A DNA stretch of 64,000 nt, taken from contig NZ_VILB01000013.1 of the NCBI RefSeq assembly GCF_009712035.1, forward strand, positions 247,555 through 311,554, read 5' to 3'. Position numbers and translations under genes: made by a program. The notes under the pieces are model-generated. The model was given only the letters and a program-made list of their open reading frames with translations, made no database searches and had not been told where the DNA came from. Source of the stretch: Anabaena sp. UHCC 0187. GTDB taxonomy: Bacteria > Cyanobacteriota > Cyanobacteriia > Cyanobacteriales > Nostocaceae. Positions 17,255-27,463 of the stretch are shown piece by piece (positions within the stretch are counted from its first letter, which is position 1; each line of letters begins with the position of its first letter).

Positions 17255-18403
17255 CTAACCTTTCACAGGTGTACCGCAGGGATAAGTAGCTGCTTTTTCC
17301 TGACTACCCTCACTCACAGGCTTGTCCTTAGCCGCTAGATAATCTTTTTGCAAAGTATCTAATAAAGCTTCCCGTCCATCATACAACCGCTTCAGGGGAC
17401 GAGGTGGACATTGATTGAGAGTGTATGCTGTTACCAAAGGCAAAGCGATTGTACTATCGGTATAACAAACAATAGCACTAGGTAACTCGTCGGGGTCAAT
17501 TTTCCCCCAACTCACGGCTTCGGCTGGAGTTGCACCCGATAACCCACCGGTATCAGGACGGGCATCAGTAAACTGGACAAAGAAATCATGTCCTCGTTCT
17601 TCCAATCCTAGAACCTCGTGAAGCTGCGGTTGTGTTTGTAATAAAAAGTTCTTAGGACTACCACCACCAATAATTACCGCTGCACTTGTACCGTCGTTTT
17701 CTCTTGCCCCATAAACGATAGCTGCGGTTTCATTTACGTCAATAGAAGGATCTATTACCAGCTTTGAACCCTCTAAAGCCAAAGCCGCCACATTCATGCC
17801 AATGGAACTATCTCCAGGAGAAGAAGTATAAATAGGTACGCCACATTCATAGGCTGTCGCTAATAAACAGGAATTTTTGACACCCAATTGTTTTTCTATT
17901 TCCCAGACGCACTTACCCAGTAAATGATGAAATTCAGCAGTTCCCATACGCTTTTGGAAAGGCTCTGCTTGGAGAACTTTGCGAATAAAAGCGTCCGTTT
18001 CTAGCAGTACATCGTAACCAAAAATAATGTCATAAATTCTGATTGTCCCTTCTTCCCGCAATTTGACATCATCTAAAAAGGGACTACCCGCAAATAGTTC
18101 AAACCCCAAACCATAGTGCATATCATGGTAAAGATTCGCACCTGTGCAAATCATCCAATCAATAAAACCATTGCGAATTAGGGGCGCAAGGGCGGAAACC
18201 CCAAAACCTGCTGGTGTCATCGCCCCAGACAGGCTAACTCCGACGGTGACACCCTCTTGAAACACTTCCTTGGTTAGCAGTTGACAGGCTTCCCGCAACC
18301 GGGCTGAGTTGTAAGCGGTAAAATAGGTATCAATCAAGTCAACCACGCTAACATTGTTAGACATGGGAATAGGTGCAATTTTCTTACCTGGCTTTTGTGA
18401 CAT
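17255..18403 (-). CDS. Deoxyhypusine synthase-like protein (probable homospermidine synthase)
   Basis: A 382-residue member of the deoxyhypusine synthase fold, an NAD-dependent enzyme that transfers the aminobutyl group of spermidine to a lysine of eIF5A in eukaryotes. Recognisable parts are [34 protein letters not shown], the GSPFLDD segment, [11 protein letters not shown] and [11 protein letters not shown] with the catalytic Lys301. Bacteria lack eIF5A, and bacterial homologues are reported to make homospermidine or act on small polyamines, so that role is more likely here. The N-terminal 14 residues are family-variable. The gene is monocistronic. Confidence 0.85.
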   Translation of the reverse strand: MSQKPGKKIAPIPMSNNVSVVDLIDTYFTAYNSARLREACQLLTKEVFQEGVTVGVSLSGAMTPAGFGVSALAPLIRNGFIDWMICTGANLYHDMHYGLGFELFAGSPFLDDVKLREEGTIRIYDIIFGYDVLLETDAFIRKVLQAEPFQKRMGTAEFHHLLGKCVWEIEKQLGVKNSCLLATAYECGVPIYTSSPGDSSIGMNVAALALEGSKLVIDPSIDVNETAAIVYGARENDGTSAAVIIGGGSPKNFLLQTQPQLHEVLGLEERGHDFFVQFTDARPDTGGLSGATPAEAVSWGKIDPDELPSAIVCYTDSTIALPLVTAYTLNQCPPRPLKRLYDGREALLDTLQKDYLAAKDKPVSEGSQEKAATYPCGTPVKG

Positions 18404-18497
18404 TTTTGGTTACTCTCAAATAGTAAATACCCTGAATATAATGTTATATAGATTTCAGCTAATTTTAGCAATATTTCTCAATCATTTTTTAACAACA

Positions 18498-18530
18498 AGA
18501 TCCCCGACTTCTTGAAGAAGTTGGGGATCT
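18498..18530. repeat. 16-bp near-perfect hairpin (dispersed repeat)
   Basis: AGATCCCCGACTTCTT pairs with the following AAGAAGTTGGGGATCT across a single central G, with one G.T wobble. It lies between divergent genes, so it is not an obvious terminator for either. It has the look of a dispersed cyanobacterial palindromic repeat. Confidence 0.65.
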
Positions 18531-18618
18531 GATAAAAAACTCACACATTTTTAAGATTGTTTAGTGTAATGTAAATAGATATATGGATAATACAATTATT
18601 TCTAGAAGAGATTAATTT

Positions 18619-19305
18619 ATGAAAAGCGACACACCAGAAGAATTAAATCCAGATCAAGCAGATCAAGAAATTTCCCGGTTAATTGATGACGTAATATCAT
18701 CATCCCAAACTGATGAAAAATACCGTCAAAAAATGCAGCGACGGAAAGAAGTCCAAGATCAAAGAATAGCTAAAGCCATACCCGAAAAAGGCTTAATTAT
18801 TGTCAATACTGGTCATGGTAAGGGTAAAACTACGGCGGCTTTGGGAATGGTGTTGCGATCGCTCGGTCATGGACATAAAGTAGCCATAGTTCAATTTATT
18901 AAAGGTGCATGGGAACCAGCAGAAAAACGCGCTTTTAGCCATTGGGAAAACCAACTAGAATTTCACGCTATGGGTGAAGGCTTTACATGGGAAACTCAAG
19001 ATCGGGATCGGGATTTGGATAAAGCTGCTGCGGCTTGGGAAAAATCCCTAGAATTTATCAAGAACCCAGATTTTAAATTAGTCCTCTTAGATGAAATTAA
19101 TATTGCTCTGAAACTGGGTTATTTGCAAGTTGAAGAAGTGTTAGCAGGTTTAGCCCAAAAACCATCAGACAAGCACGTAGTTCTCACTGGCAGAGGCGCA
19201 CCACCGGCATTAATTGAAAAGGCCGATTTAGTAACTGAAATGACTTTAGTTAAGCATCCTTTTAAGGATCAAGGTGTGAAAGCTCAAGCGGGAATTGAGT
19301 ATTAA
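18619..19305 (+). CDS. cobO: Cob(I)yrinic acid a,c-diamide adenosyltransferase
   Basis: A 228-residue CobO/BtuR-type ATP:corrinoid adenosyltransferase that forms the adenosyl ligand of cobalamin. The P-loop NTGHGKGKTTAALGM (63-77) is the family signature; WEPAEKRAF, HAMGEGFTWETQDRDRD and VLLDEINIALKLGYL follow in the expected order, as does VVLTGRGAPPALIEKADLVTEM. The first 55 residues are an acidic/charged helical extension also typical of this family. It is transcribed alone, divergent from the deoxyhypusine synthase-like gene. Confidence 0.95.
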   Translation: MKSDTPEELNPDQADQEISRLIDDVISSSQTDEKYRQKMQRRKEVQDQRIAKAIPEKGLIIVNTGHGKGKTTAALGMVLRSLGHGHKVAIVQFIKGAWEPAEKRAFSHWENQLEFHAMGEGFTWETQDRDRDLDKAAAAWEKSLEFIKNPDFKLVLLDEINIALKLGYLQVEEVLAGLAQKPSDKHVVLTGRGAPPALIEKADLVTEMTLVKHPFKDQGVKAQAGIEY

Positions 19306-19319
19306 AAAAGAAGTATCGT

Positions 19320-19979
19320 TTACTTAATACTATTAGCTTCCTGTTTACACATATTCAACATTTCTTGATCATTAGCACTCAAAGAATTTAGTTGATGATA
19401 GTCTTGTAAACTTATTGAATGAGCATAAGTTGTTGATTGATCATCACTAATTTTAGGGATTGTACTTGTTGTAGAAACTTCTATCGCACCAACTTCACCA
19501 GGGGAACTTTTCACTGTCATTGCTAATTCTCCCGACTTGGCTAAAGTTCCTTGAAAACAACTAAATTCAGATTGAGGAACATACAAAGCACCAATAATTT
19601 TACTTTGCTGTTTTTGAAAGAGGATGTAACCTTGTCCTAATTGATTTGGTGTTGATGATTGTCCATAAAGATAAATACCATCTTGTTCGGGAAATTGGAC
19701 TTTTTCTCTTCTCCCTAATTCCCTGGAATTTGTAGATAATGTTGTAATATTTTCTGTCAATTGATCAGCAGATACCTGATTAGAAGGATTAAGTTGTGAT
19801 GGTTGAATACTGTGATGGGTAGGTACTACATAATTAACAGCAAAGGCTGTTGATGAGAATAGTTTTTGATGTTGTTCACTAGCATAACTAACACCTAAAA
19901 ACCCAACAGAAATAATCAAGCTCAGAAGGGGAACTTGTAATTGGCTAGAAGTAATATATTTGGAAATATGATTAAGCAC
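19320..19979 (-). CDS. Hypothetical exported protein
   Basis: A 219-residue protein of unknown function. An N-terminal hydrophobic segment at about residues 15-32 (VPLLSLIISVGFLGVSYAS) looks like a signal peptide or membrane anchor. The following part is Ser/Thr/Gln-rich and then contains QDGIYLYGQSSTPNQLGQGYI and QSEFSCFQGTLAKSGELAM, a pattern seen in uncharacterised secreted cyanobacterial proteins. Two cysteines (in FSCFQ and NMCKQ) could form a disulfide. It converges with cobO, 14 bp apart. Confidence 0.7.
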   Translation of the reverse strand: MLNHISKYITSSQLQVPLLSLIISVGFLGVSYASEQHQKLFSSTAFAVNYVVPTHHSIQPSQLNPSNQVSADQLTENITTLSTNSRELGRREKVQFPEQDGIYLYGQSSTPNQLGQGYILFQKQQSKIIGALYVPQSEFSCFQGTLAKSGELAMTVKSSPGEVGAIEVSTTSTIPKISDDQSTTYAHSISLQDYHQLNSLSANDQEMLNMCKQEANSIK

Positions 19980-20474
19980 CTGATTTCTCCTGTAACAAAC
20001 TTAACTTTTATTTTTTAGCTTCCTGAAATAATAACTAAAGATCAACTACTTAAGATTCCCTCAAAAGTTTTATCTATATATCTTGACTTTAAATAATCAA
20101 AAAATCGCTGTTTATGGAATTTTCGGGAATAATCTCACATTATCATTACTTTATAAATCCATGCTTCACTCAATCAATTCATCCATTTGGGGGATGTAAA
20201 ATCAAGATTTAGGATTTTTTTACTTTGTCATTAGAATTATGTGTTTTTCAATAATGAATAATACGTTTAATTTCTTTATGAGCATTTGCGAACAAATTGT
20301 CAAAATCCTCCTAAATTTCCTTACCCTGTAAATAGATACAACGCCTAATCCACAGATTTCGCACAATAAAATCAAAAAAATCAAAAAAACCAAAAAAATC
20401 GCCCCCTGCGTTGAACTCAGGAGGCGCATCACCAAGAGGGATGTTTTAAAATACGCTGTTTCGCGTTTACATTC
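19980..20474. other. Intergenic region between the exported protein gene and the sigma factor gene
   Basis: About 500 AT-rich bases. The right part holds the sigma-factor terminator (20388-20426). A 71-codon open frame on the minus strand across 20220-20435 is low-complexity and runs through that terminator, so it is not accepted as a gene. The promoter of the exported protein gene should lie at the left end. Confidence 0.45.
20388..20426 (-). terminator. Rho-independent terminator of the sigma factor gene
   Basis: On the minus strand CGCCTCC pairs with GGGGGCG (one wobble) over a 13-base loop and is followed by a long T-rich run. It lies about 50 bp after the stop of the sigma factor gene. 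Confidence 0.75.
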
Positions 20475-21458
20475 CTAGCTGGCAATGTATTCTTTAACAT
20501 TAGCGCGGCGGCGACGTAAATGTGCAAGAGCTTGATGCTCTAATTGACGAACTCGTTCCCGACTGAGGTTCAAGCGTTCACCAACTTTGGCCAAGGACAT
20601 TTCATTTCCATCTTCTAAACCAAAGCGTAAAGCCACAACTTGGCGCTGTTGGGGTGTGAGTTCTGCAAGCAAATTATTCAAGTCTTGACGCAAAAACTCC
20701 TGAGTAGTGTAATACTCTGGTGATGGCCCGTCATCTTCCAACATTTCTTGCAATTCAGTATCTTGGTTCTCACCGACGCGCACATCTAAAGAGACTGGTT
20801 GACGCGCCATATTCAGATATTCACGAATCTGAGCGGGTTCTAACTCTAGTTCTTTGGCGATTTCTGTAGGTGTTGGGGATCTTCCTAACTTTTGCGCTAA
20901 CTCCCGTTGAACTTTTTTAATTTTGTTCAGTTTCTCGGTAATATGGATTGGTAGGCGAATTGTCCGCCCTTGTTGAGCGATCGCTCTGGTAATTGCTTGA
21001 CGAATCCACCAGTAAGCGTAGGTGGAAAACTTGTAACCCCGCATAGGATCAAATTTCTCCACACCCCGTTCTAATCCCAAAGTTCCTTCCTGGATTAAAT
21101 CCAGAAATTCCATGTTCCGCTTTTGATATTTTTTCGCAATAGCCACAACCAAGCGCAAATTCGCTTCAATCATTTTTTGCTTGGCTCGCTTACCTTGAAC
21201 CATCAAATGATTTAGTTCTGTTTCCGATTGGTTAATATGAGCAGCCCATTCTGATAGACTAGGTTCATGATCAAGTTCCTTGCTTAAAGCTTCTTTAGCT
21301 TCTAGCAGCACCATCATTTGCTGTACTTGCTTACCGTAGACAATTTCTTGCTCGCGGCTTAACAAAGGTACACGACCAATTTCCCGCAGATAGGTTCGCA
21401 CCATATCAGCCGTGAATTTGGCATTGATATTTTCTGTATGATTTTTAACGGTAGGCAT
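20475..21458 (-). CDS. Group 2 sigma-70 family RNA polymerase sigma factor (RpoD-like)
   Basis: A 327-residue sigma factor of the cyanobacterial non-essential group 2 class (SigB/SigC/SigD/SigE type). Region 1.2 starts DMVRTYLREIGRVPLL; region 2 has ANLRLVVAIAKKYQKRNMEF, DLIQEGTLGLERGVEKFDP and KFSTYAYWWIRQAITRAI; region 3 includes RTIRLPIHITEKLNKIKK; region 4 ends with LNLSRERVRQLEHQALAHLR. Region 1.1 is absent, as is usual for group 2. These factors adjust transcription to light, carbon or nitrogen state. Which paralogue it is cannot be fixed without alignment. Confidence 0.94.
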   Translation of the reverse strand: MPTVKNHTENINAKFTADMVRTYLREIGRVPLLSREQEIVYGKQVQQMMVLLEAKEALSKELDHEPSLSEWAAHINQSETELNHLMVQGKRAKQKMIEANLRLVVAIAKKYQKRNMEFLDLIQEGTLGLERGVEKFDPMRGYKFSTYAYWWIRQAITRAIAQQGRTIRLPIHITEKLNKIKKVQRELAQKLGRSPTPTEIAKELELEPAQIREYLNMARQPVSLDVRVGENQDTELQEMLEDDGPSPEYYTTQEFLRQDLNNLLAELTPQQRQVVALRFGLEDGNEMSLAKVGERLNLSRERVRQLEHQALAHLRRRRANVKEYIAS

Positions 21459-22087
<629 letters not shown>

Positions 22088-23818
22088 CTAAAAACCTAAG
22101 TCTGCTTTTGCTAGTTCAGCAGCAGTGAATACTTCCTCATCCGACTTTTCTTCCCAAGCTATATCGCCAATTTCGGTGTAAAAAGTGGAATCATAGGGAC
22201 GGGTACGCACAACCACTGGCATAGGAACAGCATGACCTAAAATTAATGCTTGTTGCTTAGAGTCTAACTTAGCTAAGACTGAACGTAAACCACCGGCACC
22301 AGATACACCTGTAAAAATAGCATCAATATCTTTTTCATCATTGAGCAAGGCGGTGATGCGAGTTCCGATCTGAGACATGATTTCATTATCTATGCCTGAT
22401 GGACGTTGATCAACTACCAAAAGTGTGACAAAATATTTTCGCAGTTCCCTAGCAATAGTTCCAAAAATTGTACTTTGGACAACTCCTGGGTCAAGGAAAC
22501 GGTGCGCTTCCTCTATTGTAATCATTAATGGTGTCGGCCGATCTAAAGGATTTTTACTTTGAAGAAATTTATCGGCTTTTTTCACATAATGCTCATGTAT
22601 CCGTCTAGTGATCATATTTGTCACCAACATATATGAAAGCATATTTGACTGCGAACCAAATTCAATAACTACGTTTTTCCCAGCTTCTAAAGATTGGACG
22701 ATATTTTGAATATAATTTTGCGAAGATGATCCACATATATATTTTAAACTATTTAATCGGAACAGCTTCCGCTGTAATGCCATAATTGAGCCTTTATGTC
22801 CGCGTTTTTCTTCACAAAACATCTCAATTTCTTCATTACTCATACTCAGTAACTTAATAATCCAAGATTTACCCAATTCAGTAGATAGAATATTGGCATT
22901 ATCTAAAGCCACTTCGGAAAGTCCTAAATCACGATTACATAAGTTAAGATCCTGAACGTCAATTTGCTCATAACTAAGATAGAGTTCTTTCGCATCACGG
23001 ACACCTCTGCGCTTAGTTGAATCTGGATCAAGTGTGTAAACTTCGACTTGTCCAGGAAATAACTGTTTTAAGCCTTTAACAGTATTAACGTTTTTTCCTT
23101 CTGCCACTGCTTCCCAACCATATTCCGAGTGCATATCAAAAATCAAGTTGACAGCCGCATTTTTACGAATTACACCAGCTAAAATTAAGCGAGTCAGGAA
23201 AGATTTACCAGTACCAGATTTACCAAAAATACCGTTACTTCGTTCAACAAAGCGGTTTAAATCAATACAAATCGGCACATCCATATCTAAGGGTTTACCG
23301 ATAGAAAAGTTTTTGCGTTGAGGATCATCTTCCCAACCAAACACTTTCCGAAAATCTTCTTCATTGGCTTCGTAAACTTGGCTAAAGTGACTAGGAATAG
23401 TTTTAACAGGTAATAATTCCATCGTCGTACTGGTTTGGGGTTGAAAGGATGCTAAACCAGTGGACGATGGTACAAAAGAATTAGGGGATTTACCATTGCT
23501 GGAAAAATCAGGTTCTTGAGATTCAGGGGTAAACATCAACATGGGTGCAAGATTGATCATCCCATAAGTACCGCTACCTGCTAATACCTCGCGCAAAAAA
23601 CTATCTTCCCAACTAGGAGGACTAGCTGTAATGCGGTCATTTGCCATGCCCAAGGATACATCTGTTAGCATACAGAAAAAACGCGATCGCATTCCCTGTA
23701 CCACGAGAAATTTACCCACCCGCATATCTTCTACAGAAACATCTGGGTGTAATCTGACTTCTAAACCCCCAGTCAGAGAACCTTGAATAACTGAACCTAA
23801 TGGCAATCCCAAATTCAT
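22088..23818 (-). CDS. HerA-like ATPase (DUF87, HAS-barrel)
   Basis: A 576-residue P-loop ATPase of the HerA/FtsK group. An N-terminal HAS-barrel-like part (residues about 1-60) precedes a linker. The Walker A motif is GKSGTGKSFLTR (199-210); Walker B is LMITIEEAHRFLDPG, and an arginine-finger-like DQRPSGIDNEIMSQIGTRI follows. Archaeal HerA works with the nuclease NurA in end resection; no NurA-like gene is adjacent, and cyanobacterial members are conserved but uncharacterised. The start is ATG, 39 bp after the GST-like gene on the same strand, so the two may share a transcript. Confidence 0.9.
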   Translation of the reverse strand: MNLGLPLGSVIQGSLTGGLEVRLHPDVSVEDMRVGKFLVVQGMRSRFFCMLTDVSLGMANDRITASPPSWEDSFLREVLAGSGTYGMINLAPMLMFTPESQEPDFSSNGKSPNSFVPSSTGLASFQPQTSTTMELLPVKTIPSHFSQVYEANEEDFRKVFGWEDDPQRKNFSIGKPLDMDVPICIDLNRFVERSNGIFGKSGTGKSFLTRLILAGVIRKNAAVNLIFDMHSEYGWEAVAEGKNVNTVKGLKQLFPGQVEVYTLDPDSTKRRGVRDAKELYLSYEQIDVQDLNLCNRDLGLSEVALDNANILSTELGKSWIIKLLSMSNEEIEMFCEEKRGHKGSIMALQRKLFRLNSLKYICGSSSQNYIQNIVQSLEAGKNVVIEFGSQSNMLSYMLVTNMITRRIHEHYVKKADKFLQSKNPLDRPTPLMITIEEAHRFLDPGVVQSTIFGTIARELRKYFVTLLVVDQRPSGIDNEIMSQIGTRITALLNDEKDIDAIFTGVSGAGGLRSVLAKLDSKQQALILGHAVPMPVVVRTRPYDSTFYTEIGDIAWEEKSDEEVFTAAELAKADLGF

Positions 23819-23857
23819 GTTAATTTTGTTAGTTGTCCGTTGTCAGTTGTCAATTAA

Positions 23858-24652
23858 TTAGTCAATTTGAATAGTTGTGGGTGCATTTCCAACTGGAGGT
23901 GTGATTCCTGGTAATGGTTTTCTAAATTGCGTGTAGATGCGATCGCGCCAGGCGAAAAATGCTTCATACTCAGGATTATCGGCTATGGTAGATAAACCCT
24001 TGCCTCTAAGAGATACGGGTAAATCTAAATAAGCACCATCAGGAAACTTCAAAAGCATTGACAGACTGGCTACTGTTAAATCAGCTAAAGTTGGTTCATC
24101 ACCAGTTAAATAAGGACTACCTACCAACAATTCGGTAATAATGTCTAAATCTTGTTTTAAGCTAGTAATTGCTGCATTTACAGCATCAGTCGTAAAGCCG
24201 ACACCAAAACCCAGTGCAGACAGAAAATCACCAGGAACACCTTCCACAAAACTTCTGAGAATATCTGGAGTGGAAACCGGTAACAATGACTTACGAAAAT
24301 TCTGATCTTGACTAATAGCTGCAAATAGTGCTTTTCTACCTTTAACACCTATGGACTCATCGGCCCAATCTTCTAACAATAAAGTCAAAGCCCGTTTTTT
24401 AGGTTCTGTGGGTATCAACGGCCGATCTGGATATTCGGAATCTAAATACTTAGCGATTTCTGTAGAATCAATAATATATCTATTTCCATCCTTTAAAACT
24501 GGTACTTGTTTCTGTCCAGTCAACCGAAATAATTCTAGCTGTCCAATTCCTGGTGCAACTTCGATTTTGCGATACTCTAGCCCTTTATAATCCAAGAGTA
24601 AACGGACTTTTTCGGAAAATTGAGATAGTTCCCACTGATATAGTTCTAGCAT
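23858..24652 (-). CDS. Glutathione S-transferase family protein
   Basis: A 264-residue GST. The N-terminal thioredoxin-like domain begins MLELYQWELSQFSEKVRLLL, has the cis-Pro region GQKQVPVLKDGNRYI and the glutathione-binding DSTEIAKYLDSEYPDRPLIP. The C-terminal helical domain contains LTGDEPTLADLTVASLSML, the usual N-capping and Asp motif. The catalytic residue is likely Ser11 or Ser14 in SQFSEKV. The substrate is unknown. It may be co-transcribed with the downstream HerA-like gene. Confidence 0.88.
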   Translation of the reverse strand: MLELYQWELSQFSEKVRLLLDYKGLEYRKIEVAPGIGQLELFRLTGQKQVPVLKDGNRYIIDSTEIAKYLDSEYPDRPLIPTEPKKRALTLLLEDWADESIGVKGRKALFAAISQDQNFRKSLLPVSTPDILRSFVEGVPGDFLSALGFGVGFTTDAVNAAITSLKQDLDIITELLVGSPYLTGDEPTLADLTVASLSMLLKFPDGAYLDLPVSLRGKGLSTIADNPEYEAFFAWRDRIYTQFRKPLPGITPPVGNAPTTIQID

Positions 24653-25038
24653 ATTGTATATTCTGCAACTTGTGTAGTCGTTAATTTTATAATTGTATCT
24701 TTAATTCTTAGCATTTTTCCTGTGAATTTGTCATTTTCTGGGTTGAGTTATTGCCTATCAAGTTGAAAATTATTCAAATTTGTGTGAAAATTAAATTCGG
24801 ATTGCTATGCTCGTCAATTGATTTAGCATTTTTCCAGATACTTGAGATTTTTCAAATAGGTTCATAGCATAAAATAGCATAAAGTTGTTTAACTTGTTGG
24901 ATATTATAAATATTCCTACTCCTGATTACCGATTTCTAAATTATTTAATAACTTTACCTAAATTTTTGCAAAAATTCTTGTTCCTCAGTCAAGAACCTTT
25001 TTAGTTGGCAAAATGTCATAAATCTTGGTATAACTTGT
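24653..25038. other. Intergenic region between GST and fasciclin genes
   Basis: A 386-bp AT-rich gap between divergent genes. It should hold both promoters. No repeat, hairpin or small frame of note was seen. Confidence 0.4.
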
Positions 25039-25725
25039 ATGCAATCAATACAAACAAAATTTATGAACGCTAATTACAGCAAATTGTTGACCAAAATCAC
25101 TGCAATCATGGGATTAATGAGTATCGGTCTTTTGACTACTATCCCATCTCCAGCGCAAACCCAACAGAGACGCAATACAACTACCAGACCAAGTATTTTC
25201 AACGAACCACCTTATAATCGCGGTAGGAAACCTAGTGAAACCGCACCAGTCAGCGAACCCAGCCAGCCAGAAACAGAAGTTCCCACTGCACCAGTCAGCA
25301 AACCTATGCAGTCAACATTAGTGGATTTGGCTAAAAATAATAAATCTTTTACAACTCTCGCTAAAGCTTTAGAAGCAGCAGGACTTACAGAAACCTTACA
25401 AGGAGCAGGTCCCTTTACTATTTTCGCGCCCACAGATGCAGCATTTGCAAAACTACCAGCAGACGCATTAAAGGATTTATTGAAGCCAGAAAATAAGGAA
25501 GTATTGGTGAAAATTTTAACCTATCATGTAGTCCCTGGTAAGGTATTTTCCACTGACTTAAAATCTGGGGAAGTAAAAAGCGTAGAAGGGGGTGCTATTA
25601 TTGTTAAAGTTGATCCGGCTAAAGGTGTAACTGTCAATGATGCTAAGGTAACTCAGGCAGATATCGAAGGTAGTAACGGTGTTATTCATGCCATTGATAA
25701 CGTGATTTTGCCTCCTGATTTATAG
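25039..25725 (+). CDS. Exported fasciclin (FAS1) domain protein
   Basis: A 228-residue protein with a signal peptide (hydrophobic LTKITAIMGLMSIGLLTTI near residues 17-35, cleavage-like PSPAQT after it). A Pro/Thr/Ser/Glu-rich linker with two APVSxPxQ repeats (about 68-93) leads to one FAS1 domain: LVDLAKNNKSFTTLAKAL, GPFTIFAPTDAAFAKLP, LTYHVVPGKV and the end NGVIHAIDNVILPP. FAS1 domains act in adhesion or at the cell surface. An internal ATG at residue 9 is an alternative start. Two hairpin terminators follow. Confidence 0.93.
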   Translation: MQSIQTKFMNANYSKLLTKITAIMGLMSIGLLTTIPSPAQTQQRRNTTTRPSIFNEPPYNRGRKPSETAPVSEPSQPETEVPTAPVSKPMQSTLVDLAKNNKSFTTLAKALEAAGLTETLQGAGPFTIFAPTDAAFAKLPADALKDLLKPENKEVLVKILTYHVVPGKVFSTDLKSGEVKSVEGGAIIVKVDPAKGVTVNDAKVTQADIEGSNGVIHAIDNVILPPDL

Positions 25726-25760
25726 ATTTTTGAGATTTGAGTGATAAAAATTCGCAAATT

Positions 25761-25800
25761 AAAATCCCCGAATTATGGAAAAAACCGGGGATTTTATTAG
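25761..25800. terminator. Bidirectional-type terminator, first hairpin
   Basis: A perfect 10-bp stem AAAATCCCCG/CGGGGATTTT (25761-25770/25786-25795) has a T-rich right side and an A-rich left side. It can terminate the fasciclin gene from the left and the DUF892 gene from the right. Confidence 0.85.
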
Positions 25801-25802
25801 AT

Positions 25803-25841
25803 AAAAACCCAATTCAAATATGATATTTAAACTGGGTTTTT
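25803..25841. terminator. Bidirectional-type terminator, second hairpin
   Basis: A perfect 9-bp stem AAAAACCCA/TGGGTTTTT (25803-25811/25833-25841) lies 8 bp after the first hairpin and 20 bp from the stop of the convergent DUF892 gene, so it best fits the minus-strand transcript. Confidence 0.8.
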
Positions 25842-25860
25842 ACTATCGATACCAATCAGA

Positions 25861-26412
25861 CTAACGAGCTTTAGCCGTAGTTTTTCCTTCAGTTTGCTTT
25901 GCCTCTTGAACTAACTGCATCATCAACTGCTCAAGCTTTTGTGCTACCTGTTCCTCTTGGTGTAAGTTTTGCTCTAACATCTGGACAACTTGGTTTTGTC
26001 CCATCTGTTCCGCCACCTTAATTAAACTACGATAACAAGCAATTTCCAGTTGTTCAATTTTACAATGCCATTCTGCTAGTCCTAAGTCTAGAATTTTGGG
26101 ATTATCAGCAGATAGAAGTGCAAATTTTTGACATTCACTAATTAAACCAGCCGCAAGATCACAAGTAATCCGTTGTGGTTTCTCTCCTAAAGTGCTTAAT
26201 ACCTGTGTGAGGTTTTCAATGTGTTGTTCAGTTTCTTGAAGATGTGGCTCAATCAATGCCTTCAATTTACTATTTTGACAACATTGCCACATCATTTGCT
26301 GGGCTTCTAAAAAGCGATTCTCAGCATCGTACATCGTGTTAATTTCATAGATAAACTTCTGTTGTAAGCTGGTGATTTTTTTTGTGCCTGGACGCTCGCT
26401 AACTAAAACCAT
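25861..26412 (-). CDS. DUF892 (YciE/YciF) ferritin-like protein
   Basis: A 183-residue helical protein of the DUF892 ferritin-like superfamily. The pattern KFIYEINTMYDAENRFLEAQQ, LKALIEPHLQETEQHIENL, EWHCKIEQLEIACYRSL and the C-terminal QNLHQEEQVAQKLEQL gives the repeated ExxxxE/H carboxylate and histidine positions expected of a di-metal four-helix bundle. Stress-linked in enteric bacteria; function not defined. The last residues are a short Lys/Thr-rich tail. It is transcribed alone. Confidence 0.83.
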   Translation of the reverse strand: MVLVSERPGTKKITSLQQKFIYEINTMYDAENRFLEAQQMMWQCCQNSKLKALIEPHLQETEQHIENLTQVLSTLGEKPQRITCDLAAGLISECQKFALLSADNPKILDLGLAEWHCKIEQLEIACYRSLIKVAEQMGQNQVVQMLEQNLHQEEQVAQKLEQLMMQLVQEAKQTEGKTTAKAR

Positions 26413-26711
26413 GATGATTCTCCTAATGGTATTTCGCTGTCTTTAACAGTCGTTCCATTAACCCTACGTCTAGTCCGATCTATTCTCTTCTTACTAAGGA
26501 CACAGTGGAGGTATGAAATCTGATTACTATTTAAGTCACAAAAATCATCAAAAGTCTGAACTATGATTTGTTTGATTAATTTGATTTAAATGATTAATGG
26601 GTTTGTTAGAGCCAAAATTATCATAAAAATCATCAAAATCACAAGAATCACAGTTTAGACTGCCCTAATTAAGTTAAAGTAAAGATAAGTTAAGAAAATG
26701 CTGTCAAATAA

Positions 26712-27392
26712 ATGGCTGCTCCAAGTTTAGAAGTAATTTCGGCTCAATTAGAAAGTCCAAATTTGCGCGATCGCATGATAGCTCTTGCTAGTTTGCGTCA
26801 AATAGCCGCTGAGGACGCAGTACCTTTAATTATAAAGGTTTTAAATGATCAATCCCTGCAACTGCGATCAATGGCCATATTTGCCCTAGGAATCAAAAAA
26901 ACCCCAGAGTGTTATTCTATTCTGGTGAAAATTTTAGAAACAGATCCAGATTATGGTATCCGTGCTGATGCGGCTGGGGCGTTGGGATATCTTGAGGATA
27001 ATAGGGCCGTAGAAGTGTTGTCACGGGCATTTTATGAGGATACAGACTGGTTAGTCAGGTTTAGTGCTGCCGTGTCTTTAGGTAATATTAAAGACCCTCG
27101 CGCCCGTGATATTCTCATCCAGGCACTAAATAGTGAAGAAATAGTTATTCAACAAGCGGCTATTTCGGCTTTGGGAGAAATCCGGGATCTAGATTCTGTC
27201 ACCCATATTCTGCGTTTTGCTCAATCAGAGGATTGGTTAGTGCGGCAACGTCTAGCTGAGGCTTTAGGCAATTTACCAACTCCGAAAAGTATCTCAGCCT
27301 TAAAATATCTAGAAAAAGATAGTCATGACAACGTTGCTGAAGCAGCCAGGATTTCTCTACAAAGAATTGAGGAAAGCAACAACCTCAGTTGA
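26712..27392 (+). CDS. HEAT-repeat protein (phycobilisome lyase/NblB-like)
   Basis: A 226-residue all-helical HEAT/PBS-lyase repeat protein. About six repeats of the pattern A..LG...D..AV..L...L.D....VR..A..ALG are visible (for example IRADAAGALGYLEDNRAVEVL and VRFSAAVSLGNIKDPRARDIL). Related cyanobacterial proteins attach or detach bilins or help degrade phycobilisomes (CpcE/F, NblB). The CpcS-type lyase gene starts 71 bp downstream on the same strand, which supports a phycobilisome-related role, though this is inference. Confidence 0.8.
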   Translation: MAAPSLEVISAQLESPNLRDRMIALASLRQIAAEDAVPLIIKVLNDQSLQLRSMAIFALGIKKTPECYSILVKILETDPDYGIRADAAGALGYLEDNRAVEVLSRAFYEDTDWLVRFSAAVSLGNIKDPRARDILIQALNSEEIVIQQAAISALGEIRDLDSVTHILRFAQSEDWLVRQRLAEALGNLPTPKSISALKYLEKDSHDNVAEAARISLQRIEESNNLS

Positions 27393-27463
27393 AATTAAAG
27401 TCGCTTCCTAGTTTTTAATAATAAAAGAGATCGTTAAAATTGTGATGCAGGACAACTTTATTC

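Noticed and set aside
19371-19382. TTAGCACTC, half of a CIRCE heat-shock operator
   Set aside because: No matching GAGTGCTAA arm follows and it lies inside a coding region.
20220-20435. 71-codon open frame on the minus strand after the sigma factor gene
   Set aside because: It is low-complexity, Ile/Leu-rich and runs through the rho-independent terminator of the sigma gene.
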